Assembly: GCA_013397455.1 (NCBI GenBank)
Contig: VYZB01000097.1
Coordinates: 1-64,000, forward strand
DNA length: 64,000 nt
Direction of reading: 5' to 3'
From: Crotophaga sulcirostris
Taxonomy: Eukaryota; Chordata; Aves; Cuculiformes; Crotophagidae
The notes below the pieces were generated by a model. The model saw nothing but the letters and a program-made list of their open reading frames with translations, made no database searches and was not told the DNA's origin. Positions 1 through 9,112 of the stretch are shown piece after piece. The position numbers and the translations under genes were made by a program. Positions within the stretch are counted from its first letter, which is position 1. Each line of letters starts with the position of its first letter.

Positions 1-37
1 CATCCTGGGAGCCACGGAAGTGGGCTTGGAAAAAGAA

Positions 38-59
38 GGGGGGAAGGGGGAAAGGGGGG
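38..59 (+). other. G-run cluster, possible G-quadruplex
   Basis: Three runs of five or six G (38-43, 46-50, 54-59) are separated by two or three A. Runs this long can supply four G-triplets, so a quadruplex just upstream of the candidate promoter is plausible. A further run of about twelve G lies near 732-743. Confidence 0.4.
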
Positions 60-122
60 TGTGCGGAAATACCGCCTTAAAAGTGTGAGCGGGGAGTTTG
101 GGGCGCCGCTTCCCCTGCCCGC

Positions 123-215
123 ATTTGCATAGCCAATAGCTCTGGGGCTCCCGCTGCTGCGCGCTGATTGTTACCGGGCAGATTATATTTTAAGGACGCG
201 TGCTGGCCGCCACCG
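123..215 (+). promoter_or_regulatory. Candidate core promoter: octamer, CCAAT box, TATA-like element
   Basis: A perfect octamer ATTTGCAT lies at 123-130, directly followed by a CCAAT box at 133-137. A TATA-like TATATTTTAA lies at 184-193. If that works as a TATA box, transcription would start near 210-218 on the plus strand, which puts CCAAT and the octamer about 80-90 bases upstream, a usual distance. Octamer plus CCAAT plus TATA is also the arrangement in some histone promoters, but no histone reading frame follows. The CCAAT box and octamer could equally serve a transcript running left. Motif spacing is all the evidence there is. Confidence 0.35.
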
Positions 216-1316
216 AAAGTAGCCCGGGAGGGAAGGGGGCGAGGGGGGAGACCCCCTCACCTGGCCGGGTGGCATCGGGGAAGGCGGGCGAGCCGCCGTC
301 GCTGCCCGCGAGTGGGCAAACGCGCCCGATCCTACGGCAGCGCCCTCGCCCCTCCGCATCCAGAAAGGATGGGAGGGACAGGACCGGCTTTGCGCATCCC
401 CCGGAGTCCAGCGGCAAGGGCTCCCTTGCAAAAACCGGCCTGACACCCCCCCCCGTCGGAGCAAATGGCAAACAGCCGGCAGGACCCCCAACATCCCCTC
501 CATCCCTCGGTAACTCGGGCAACCAAGCCCCTCCACGCGTTACTCTCAGCATTTCCCCGCAAAATCGGTTCTGCTCCCCGCCTCGTCCCGTCCACGGAGC
601 GAGCATCTCCCAGGCAGAGCCGGAGCGAAGTGAGCGGGCGCTGCCGGGCACCGTGTGTGGCCCCTCGGACCCACCGCGGCTCCCGGGACGGAATTGGGCC
701 CAGCTTTACCCGGCCAGGCTGGATTTTTAGGAGGGGGGGGGGGAAGGCAGGGAGCGAGGAGGGGGCAACCCCCCGCCGCACGTCGAGGACCCGCTCCGCA
801 GTGAAAGGCTCTTTAAACTTCCACCATTCATTTCCCCTTCCTGGCTACTCCTGTGAACAGGGAGCGTGTTGTGTCAGCGCACGTTTTCCTTCTCCAAACT
901 TAAATTCAGAAGCGCTCCCGGCTGGCTTTGTAGCCCGACAATGCGGCGATTGTGATTTAGGTCTGTTTCTCGGGGAGAGGTGGGGGGGAGAGGACAACGG
1001 GTGTCCTAATTGTCCAGCACCGACTTTTCCGAAGTGGGGTGATGTCTGGGGCACGGAGCGGCTGCCGGCGGCGGGGGACCGGGGGGGAAAGCTGGGGTGC
1101 CCCGTGCCCCGCTGCCTCCCCGCTACTTCGCTGAGAGAGGTGGGGGCGTGTGGGAAAAAAAAAATAAAACCCCCTAAATCAATAACTGGAAGCATGGCAG
1201 CTCTACACGCTGGACGTGCCGTCGACCTGCACCGACGTCGCGGAAAAAAAATAAAGAAACAAGCAAACAAAAAATCACACACACAAGAAAACCCCCAAAC
1301 CCGTCTTTTCCCCGGC

Positions 1317-1338
1317 TTTTTTTTTTTTTTTTTTTTTT
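1317..1338. repeat. Poly(T) tract
   Basis: This is a run of 22 T inside the CpG island. A similar T-rich tract, interrupted by C, lies at 1978-2013. In GC-rich avian DNA such tracts are prone to length errors in assembly. Confidence 0.8.
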
Positions 1339-1552
1339 CTTTTCATATTCGGCACCCGTTTCCGAACGGGAAAGGCCGTTCTTGTGCAAGGCGGCCGCCG
1401 GGAGCCCCGGGGGCGCGGAAGGCAGCGCTGCCCCCTCCGCCCCGTGCCCGTGCCCACGGGCGCTGCCGCACGCGTTCGCAGGCAGCAGATGTTTTAACAG
1501 CCTCCGCGGAGAGATTACCGAGTGCCATATGTTAAACATCACCCTCCCTCCG

Positions 1553-1610
1553 GAAAAAAAAACAACCAAAAACAAACCAAAACCTCCCCCCCAACCAAAA
1601 CAACCCTCAA
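1553..1610. repeat. A/C-rich low-complexity tract
   Basis: The sequence is almost only A and C, made of AAAC, AACC and CCAA words. Its complement resembles the T/G tracts at 13379-13470 and 19950-20043. Confidence 0.7.
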
Positions 1611-1655
1611 AGTTTTCGCACTCGCTCCCCTTCTTTTGCTGAGCAGCTTCGCCCG

Positions 1656-1686
1656 TTTAAAAGCATCAATGATTAAATCAAACGCC
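1656..1686. promoter_or_regulatory. Homeodomain-type cluster at the island edge
   Basis: The AT-rich word ATCAATGATTAAATCA lies at 1665-1680 inside otherwise GC-rich sequence. TGATTAAATC resembles PBX/HOX or CDX-type target sites. An AT-rich word in a CpG island is a weak sign of a binding site, and nothing else supports it. Confidence 0.2.
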
Positions 1687-1830
1687 CTCGGGGTAGTTTG
1701 CATCCTCTCCCCCCCGCCCCCGCCCCGGTGGCTCCGGGAGCGGCGATGAGCGCATCCCCCGTGGGAAGGGGGCTGTCCCGCTTCCAGCCCCAGCGGGGCA
1801 GTACGCCCCGTCCCTGCTTCTCCCTTGGGA

Positions 1831-4532
1831 GCCCCTCTTGGTCATCAGGTGTGGTGTCACGGAGCCTCGTCATCAATCCGACACGCAGGTATCATGAAAT
1901 CGGCAAAATGTAATTGTATTTCACTGGCGTTAGTCCTGGAGTGCCGCAGGATGCGGGGACTCCTGGGCTGGTTTAGGTTTTTTTTTCCTTTTTTTTTCTT
2001 TTTTTTTTTTTTTGAATAGCTCCTTAATTCGTCATCCCTCCTGTTTGTTTCGTTTATTTTCTTTGCAAATCCAGAGAACCCTCTTGAGGATGCTTCGGGG
2101 GACAGCACGGGATCAAGTTTTGCGTTTGAAGCGCAGAGCAACAGGCATGTTGTGTGCGCGCCCGGCGGCCGCGGGTTTTTTGTTTGTTTAAATGAAATAA
2201 GTATTCCCTTGCAGTGCTTGAAACCTGAAGGCTGGAGTGTGAAACATGAGAATCTGAAAGTGAAACCGACTGGAAGCCAAAAAAGAAACAGATGAATGTG
2301 TTTCCACTGTCCAAACTGAGGAAAGCCCCAAAAGCAAAGAAATACCAGGAATAACCAAATGTGTAATAGATTTGAAATAAAATTATTCCAGCCCCAGGCA
2401 CTGGAAGCGATCTGTCTTGGTGGTTTCTTTTTTTTTTATTTATTTAGTATCTGATTTTTAACTGTTCAAAGGGAAATTCTGTAATTCCATACTGTGCATT
2501 CAACAGGAACAACATGATAAAAATTATCTTTTCTTTCCTCTGGTTTCTGATTAAAGACTAGAGCAGAAAAAGATTTGGATACCACAGGGACTGCTGCACA
2601 TTGCACATGTATTTTCAATGAGTTATTTTCAATTCTACAGGGAATTTTTAACTCTAAATACCTGTGTAGTGGCAGCTATGTTATTAACAGCCACCTTAAA
2701 CAACATAATTACTGAGCAGGTGAAATGTATCCTGTAATAAAACTATGCTTGCCTTTAGAGGGTGATTTTACGCAGGCACAACAGTTACAGCATTAACTAA
2801 TGAATTCGGTGTGATTGCTTAAGATATTTTTAATTATTTACTCCTTTCTGTTTTATGCAAAGTTCCATCCTAATCCTTTCTCATTCTTTAGATTAAACTT
2901 CTTCAGAGCAGTAATTAGAAACTATGGTTGTGCAATGCCTGGTGCAAAGAGTACACAACTCCACTCTTAGATTTCTTTATTAGGGGAGGTGGGAAGGGGC
3001 TCAAAAAATAGCTACAAGAATGATCATATATCTAGGACTCATGTTTTAGGCTGGAAGTCTTCATAAATTAATCACAGTTAGCCCAGAGACACTCCCAGAT
3101 TTAACGTGAACATCACTGAGAGAAATCTAGAGAAATGCAGGAACATTTGGCGTGGTGGAGGTGGTAGTGGTACGTTTAGGCTAACAACAAAGTGAACTTT
3201 TCAACTACAAGTTTAATTAATCCCTCTATATTTCATTTAGGGCTGTGTCTTTAGGGTTAGGTGGTGTTCAAGCCTATAAAGTGTATTCTGCCACAAATCA
3301 CAGTTTCAGAGTTGAAGGAGTTCCGTGACCAGAAAAAATCACATACATAATCCCCGTGATACATTCTGGCCTTAAAATTATTGGATCTTTGAATCTATAT
3401 AGAACCTACAACCTGTGGTAACACGGCCATGTGCAGAATTTGGGTGAGATCCTGCAGTTTTTCCTGCAGCAAAGAGATGGAAACCAATGAGAAATTTCTT
3501 CCGCAGCTGAAAGCCTAGGTCTGGGATTTTTCTCACTATAAGGGAGACAGGGAAATTTTTGTGTTGCTTAACTCTCCTGGTCTCACAGCCTTATCTCGCA
3601 GGGGTGCCACGTGCTTTGCAGTGAGCTGCCGACTCCATCCTCTCCTTGGTGAGCTTGGCGATAAGGCTGCCGTTCCTTTACAGGGAGCAGGAACACACAA
3701 CAGGTGCCTCCCACACGCCAGGAAGTCAATTGAAAAGGAGAACTCTTGATGTTTCTTACAGGATTGGGCCCCTGGTATGCAGAATTGTACATAAACATCG
3801 TCATTCTTTTTCTTTTTTTGCTGAGCGGTGTAGGGGAAAAAGTTGGCTTTTGGAGCAGATATTTGAAAGAGCAAGAACAGTTTTGACAAATTACAGGTAT
3901 GAACCATTGAAATCTCTTTCATCATTAATGTTATGACAGGATATGGACATGATGGAATCCTCTTTTTTTTTCCCTCTGCTTATGAATCAGCTTGCTTTTC
4001 TGCTTAACACTGACTGTGCTGTTAACCTCTTTCATTCCGCTGTGTGATTTCCCTGCCCTCTGGGATGTTTGTATTAGTCCTTAGTGCAAAGATGGCATTG
4101 ACATTAAATGCACAATCATTTTTCTTTCCGGACTCTTAGGAGAGACTAGTAGAAGACTGTCTGTCCCCAGACCTTCAGCTTATCTCCAATTTTTGAAGCA
4201 TCTTGCTGTCACACACCTTCCTTCAAAAGTAATGATCTGACATTTCTCTGCGATCTCTCTGTCTTGATCCAATACATGTGTTTTTGCTCCTAACAAAACA
4301 AATGGGGAGCTTCAATTCCGTTTTATTTTCTTTCTGTATACACTGAGGCAAATATTTTACATTTAATATATGTGTGTAGCATGTCCAGGTCAGTACAAAC
4401 AGGGAAGGAGAGGGGAACAAAGACCTTCAGAGCAAATTGCTTCTTTTATAGGGATTTGGGAAGGGATACTGCAAGCCTTGGTTGTCTTAATATTGCTGTG
4501 AACTGCTAAGTAATTGTGATTTTTATTCACAG
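1831..4532. other. Unique non-coding sequence
   Basis: The sequence drops from GC-rich to AT-leaning over about 1.9-2.4 kb. No CR1, MIR or LTR signature and no exon-like open frame is visible. Short T tracts occur at 2429-2438 and 3963-3971. This is probably first-intron or intergenic DNA. Confidence 0.6.
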
Positions 4533-4551
4533 AAGTAGTTGTATTTTCAAG
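4533..4551 (+). other. Microexon-like interval of 19 nt
   Basis: A T-rich acceptor (GATTTTTATTCACAG) ends at 4532 and a strong donor, CAAG|GTAAGTA, begins at 4552, leaving a 19-nt interval. It could encode six residues if entered with one base; another frame has a TAG. Good splice-site matches arise by chance about this often in 64 kb, and no neighbouring exon is recognised. Confidence 0.12.
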
Positions 4552-6324
4552 GTAAGTATAATGGTTCTTTTACTCTGCAGTAAGAGAATTATCCTGACAC
4601 AGATTCCCCCACTGAACAGTTTGCTGAAATGAATGAGGCATATCTTGTCTGGCAAATTGCAAGATATTTTATATGGACCTATATCAATATGAGATTTTGT
4701 TTTGGAACCCATGTCAATGATGCTTATGTGACAACTTGTTATACTCCTCATTTTGTACAGAGCACAGCTGAGTTGTGAAAACAGGTGGATTTTTAAAGGC
4801 AAGAAAAGCTAGGTTTTCCTTTAGCTCTTGGCTCGTTTCCTCTGTAAAAGCATCAAAAACTATCCATAAAGAAATATTATTTTCACAAGTACTCTGGCTT
4901 AAATAACCATTGATGCAGTGTTTTGGTCCAGGGACTACAAAAAGCTCTCTAGTTCTGTTGAGTTTGGTCTTCATAGAGTGATCAAACAAACAAATGGAAT
5001 GAAAACGTTTTATTGCCTGACAAGCAGACAAGCATGTAAAAACCAAAACAAGAGTAAAACAAAATAAAACAGTGTAAATACATGTTCTCTACTGAGGTAA
5101 ACAATTTCAATTGTTAATTTCCTCTTCCAAAACTGCTGGATTAAAAGCTATTCCCTTGGATAAATGGTTCAGATATTTTACTGGTCTGCTCTTTGTCAAT
5201 TACACCTACACCAGATAAAATTTATAACTTTTAAAACATTAATAGCCTAAAATATTACATTGCATATAATATTAATTACCACCTGAATGCAGTATTATGA
5301 TTTGCTTCTTTTTTTCTCTCCTTCTCTTTTTGGAATGCAGTATTTTTTTCCTGTAACGAAGTGTCTCAGCATCAGTGTACTACAAATTAAGAAGCAGAAA
5401 TTTTAAAGTGAGTTGTGAAATGAAAGCGCTTCAAAAGTTTGTGCCCCTTTTCACAGTGGGAGTTAGTTGAGTTAGTTGAGTAGAGTCTTCAGTTGCTTGC
5501 TGAGTGCCACATGGCCTGTGAAGACATGGTTTTCTTGAGAAATAAGAAACGGTGGGTGATGTGAAACCCCTCTCACTCATGAGCTCCTTAGCATCCCTTG
5601 GTTTCCTAGGTCCTCATCCTCAGCATTGCTGCTCTTAGTGAGACTTTGCTGGGCATTTGTGTGAGTAATGGGGAACAAAGACTTCAGGGACTGGCCCTCT
5701 GGCTTTGTGCAATGGGATGATGAACATCTTTGTTTCAAGCTCTAGCCTCAGCCACTTCAGATTTAAGCTCCTAGCCCTTTCATGCAGGTAGTTTTTGGCT
5801 GACTGGTGTGTCTTGCTAGGCAAGGTGAAAGCCATGTCTGCTTTGTCTAAGTTATATCCAAAGTCTGAAGACATTCCTGTTTGGTCTTGGTAAAACTCCT
5901 GATATGGGTAAGGACTTTGCTTGGGCAGGGTCCACCACAGGAAGGCAGCTGAAATGATATCTACCTTCTTATTGAAGTAGAAAGAAATTCTCACAGGTCT
6001 CTGCGAAATCCACTGCTGCTGCCCCTGGAGAACTCCCAAAACGTCTCCATCACCACACAGCAGTTCTCAAGGGCTACCTGTCCCCAGGGCTATCAGAAGT
6101 ACTGTCATTCTCTGCTCTCTGCAGCTTTGCTACCTTGCTTCTACAGCATTTTGTATTGCTCTCAACTAGGACACCCTTTTCCTTCATTGCTGTATTCCCT
6201 GATTCTGAAGTTGGTGTTCACAGGCGTACGCAACTTCCTGTGCACACATGGATGCTCCTTGAAGGGTGCCCTTCAGCTGTCTTACTGGATGTCTTACTGT
6301 ACACAAGTCTGACAGAAACATTAC
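4552..6324. other. Non-coding sequence with one minus-strand open frame
   Basis: Most of this is AT-rich unique DNA. A near-perfect tandem of GAGTTAGTT units sits at 5459-5482. A minus-strand open frame covers 5635-6039; parts of its translation look protein-like, but I find no good donor on the minus strand and no recognised domain, so I do not call a gene. Confidence 0.5.
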
Positions 6325-6551
6325 TCATAGAAAGAGTAAGGTTGGAAGTCATATAGTCCAATCCACTGCTCACAGCAAGGCTACCTTCCAAGCTAGATTG
6401 GGTTGCTCAGGGCCTTGTCCAGCCAAAATGTTCAAGGCTGCATATCCCACAGCCTCTCTGGGTAATCTGTTTCAGTGCTGCACCACTCTCAGGGAAGAAG
6501 AACCTTTCTCTTGTGCCTGGTCAGAGTTTGCCTGGCTGCAGCATTTGTCCA
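6325..6551 (-). mobile_element. CR1 LINE fragment, old 3' end
   Basis: Reading left to right, the sequence follows the reverse complement of a CR1 3' end. It has a decayed CATAG tail, then the GGTTGGAAG...TAGTCCAATCC block, then the diverged segment for the end of ORF2 that includes the CCTCTCTGGGTAATCTGTTTCAGTG-type stretch. The element is therefore on the minus strand, severely 5'-truncated and heavily diverged. It carries no usable reading frame. Confidence 0.85.
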
Positions 6552-7089
6552 TCACCTAGAAGTTTCCTGAGTGTTTGAAAATCAGCAAGAAGGAGTGGTG
6601 TGTGCTTGCTGTCCATTGGCATAACTCCATGTACGTTATCTCAGGACATAGCGCACAGGATCTGTAGATGGGAGTTTTATTGGTAAATGGAACTAATCTA
6701 ACTGCATATGTTCCCTGTTGCTCTCCTTCATTGAAACCTCCAGATCTCCTCCATAGTCTCCTCCCTGTGCTCCATTCTTGCTTGTGAGTTATGCTCTTCC
6801 TTGATCCCTGATGTTGCAAATCTGTACCCTTAGCAAAACTCTGTTGTGCTGCTGTCTCATTTTTCTGTATGCTAAAACTCTCATTTGTGACTCATGGCAA
6901 TAGCCACCACTCTTTGAGCTAGTTCCTCGGCCAATGTTGCTGGCTCCTGATACTATTCTTCAACTCTTCCCTGTGCGCTGACAGTCAGGACACTTGGCTA
7001 GGGGACCTTTTGCCTGAGTGGCTGTTCTGACGCCCAGACATGAACTGTTTCTTTCTTGGATTTCAAATTTTTATTTGTAAGGTCCTTTG
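6552..7089. other. Unique non-coding sequence
   Basis: I see nothing recognisable between the CR1 fragment and the MIR-like relic. The open frames here are short and unsupported. Confidence 0.5.
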
Positions 7090-7097
7090 GTAGCAAT

Positions 7098-7230
7098 CAC
7101 CATTCTCAGAACAGATGCTTCACAATGACCCACAGGTTAGGAAAGCATCTTTTTTATTTTACAGATGGGGAACTGAGGCTCAGTGGTATAAAGCAACATC
7201 CTACAGAATCTTCACAGCATATCTTGGAGC
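7098..7230 (-). mobile_element. MIR-like ancient SINE relic
   Basis: The stretch around 7153-7182 (TTTTACAGATGGGGAACTG, then AGGCTCAG) closely follows the reverse complement of the MIR segment that reads CTGAGCCTCAGTTTCC...CATCTGTAAAATG in sense. Flanking bases fit loosely. MIRs stopped moving long before birds arose, so strong divergence is expected. Confidence 0.6.
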
Positions 7231-9084
7231 AATATTGCCTTTCTGATGTCAGAGCAGTACCACAACTGAAACATCTCCCTCATCAGAGCGGACAGGATAG
7301 GTAGCATTTTTAAAGAATCTATGCACAGTGTAGAATCCTGGGTTCATTTTATAGATGGCTTCTACCCTTCTAGCACTGTCTTCTCTTGTGCCCTTATCTC
7401 ACAAACGTTGCACTAGGAAAAAAAGGAGTGGAGCTGGTTTCTCTGCCCATGAATAGATAGACTATTAGAAATTGTTAGCACCTGAATGGGTTTGTTATCT
7501 TCAGATAGCAAAGGAATTGCTCCATCCTAGAGAAGGTCAGGCTATCCAGCTTTTCTGGAACAGGCTGAGATTGAGGGACAAGCATTTCCTTAGGAGCAGG
7601 GCTAAGAAAGCATATGCAAAGAACGCTTGGGAAGTTGAAAAAGCAAGTGAGGAACGTAGTTCTGCAAGATAGTCCTTTATAATGAGACAGTACCTGTGAA
7701 TGGCAACTGCAGAAGAAAGGCTTCAATTTGATGTGGCAACACCTTGTGCAGGAGTGAAAGATCCTCCGGAGAGGACTTGGAAAGGACCTGAAAAAGGATG
7801 GTGAAGAACCAGGTGCAGGAATGTGCAGGTGGGATCTTCTGTTGCATTATTTAGCTCTCTATATTTTCATCTGAAGTAGAGAGTGGTCATTTTTACAAAC
7901 AATTACATTGTCCATCTACTATGTATTTTAATAGTTGTTTACCTCTGAAGTGGTAAATTATAAAGTAGAGTGCCTACAAAGGCATGCAGAAATTTAAGCT
8001 GAAACTCCTGAAGAGCTGGGAGAACCAGTGTTAGTCTCCAGTTCTGGCCATGGGGTCCCAGGGAGAAGTACTTGAGGGAGAACCCGCGCCCTGAGAACAT
8101 GCTTAGAATTCTACTGTGCCTGGGATCTGTTTAATTTAAGGAAGCATAAAAAGCACATGGGTCCAACATGTTGTAACCCAAACACAGCCCTATTATGAAT
8201 AATCAGAATATTATGCGTAGGGTTTTGAAAGGATTTAGCAGGTTTGGGGGACTGTGGGTTATTTTATGTAGCTCGTATTATCCTTTTCTCTGTGACTGTC
8301 AGGGACAGATTGAAATCTGCTGACTCCAGCACTTAGAAGACGGTTCAAAGGACTCAGCTCCTGGCTCAGAGTTTCTAAATCCTCCTGGGAATCAGAACAT
8401 ATGTCCAGAAGAGCATCAGATACCTAGAGAAAGTTAGAAGGAGAAGTGATTTTGCCTCTCTACTGAACTGAATCACAATTATAATGTTTGCTGACAACTT
8501 TCTGATGCTTACTGTAACTGTAGCTTTTTTCTTTTTCTCATACTACAGAAACAGCATATTCTTGTCATGCAGCTGTTGCTTACTATGTCTTCCTTCTGCT
8601 TTGGGTGGATTTTCCCATGTTCATATCCGTAGCTTTTGAGTCCTTCTGTCACTGAACAGCTGTGGGCTGATACTGATAGAGCTGATTTTTTTCTGTGTTC
8701 ACACACAAGCAGGCTTGTGAACAAAAGATTTTTAAGAAAGCTGATAAATGGACAAGGTCTTTTGGACGATGCAATGTTGCTAACATTGTGGACAATAAAA
8801 ATCCTTGTTCTTGTGCTCACTTAAAGCAAAGGAAGACATAACTCAGTCTGTTTTATCTGTGAGCCTCCAAGTTTTTCCCTACAGGCTTGAGAGAGGATGT
8901 TCTATAATGAACTCATCTTTCATGTGACAGAAAGGGAAACGCTGTCTTACAACCTAATGATTACATTTCTGTCTGCCATTTATCTTTAATGTTGTCCTCT
9001 AAAGGAAACCCCTGTTTTTAGTGGTCAGAGCTCAAGAGAGGACTTCTCAGGTAGTTCCAGCTCTGATATGTGCAAATCACGTAG

Positions 9085-9112
9085 TTTCCCGCTGTCTATT
9101 TCCCGCTGTCTA
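9085..9112. repeat. 14-bp direct tandem duplication
   Basis: TTTCCCGCTGTCTA occurs twice in exact head-to-tail copies (9085-9098 and 9099-9112). It looks like a recent replication slip, perhaps inside a MIR-like relic. Confidence 0.85.

Larger units (their letters stand above)
60..1830. promoter_or_regulatory. CpG island at the left edge of the window
   Basis: This stretch is rich in G, C and CpG dinucleotides, most densely at about 60-800, 1020-1500 and 1680-1820, while the rest of the window is AT-leaning with few CpGs. Unmethylated islands of this size in vertebrates normally mark promoters and often first exons. Several long open frames cross it on both strands, including one at 465-1535 on the plus strand. 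They are low-complexity, rich in Pro, Arg, Gly and Ser, overlap one another on opposite strands and show no recognisable domain, so I read them as a by-product of GC-rich sequence. A transcript could start here and run right into the window, or start just left of it and run away; the sequence does not decide. A possible splice donor, CAG|GTATCA, ends at 1888. Confidence 0.8.

Noticed and set aside
752..770. CTCF-like GAGGAGGGGGCAAC in the CpG island
   Set aside because: Only a partial match to the core motif, and G-rich islands produce such words often. A second weak one lies at 31843-31856.
465..1535. A 356-codon open frame on the plus strand, the longest in the window
   Set aside because: It lies in the CpG island, where stop codons are rare. 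Frames overlap on both strands, the composition is low-complexity Pro/Arg/Gly/Ser with Lys and Phe runs from poly(A)/poly(T), and there is no domain.
5635..6039. A 134-residue minus-strand frame with protein-like parts
   Set aside because: No good minus-strand donor, no recognised domain, and the length is not exceptional for six frames over 64 kb.
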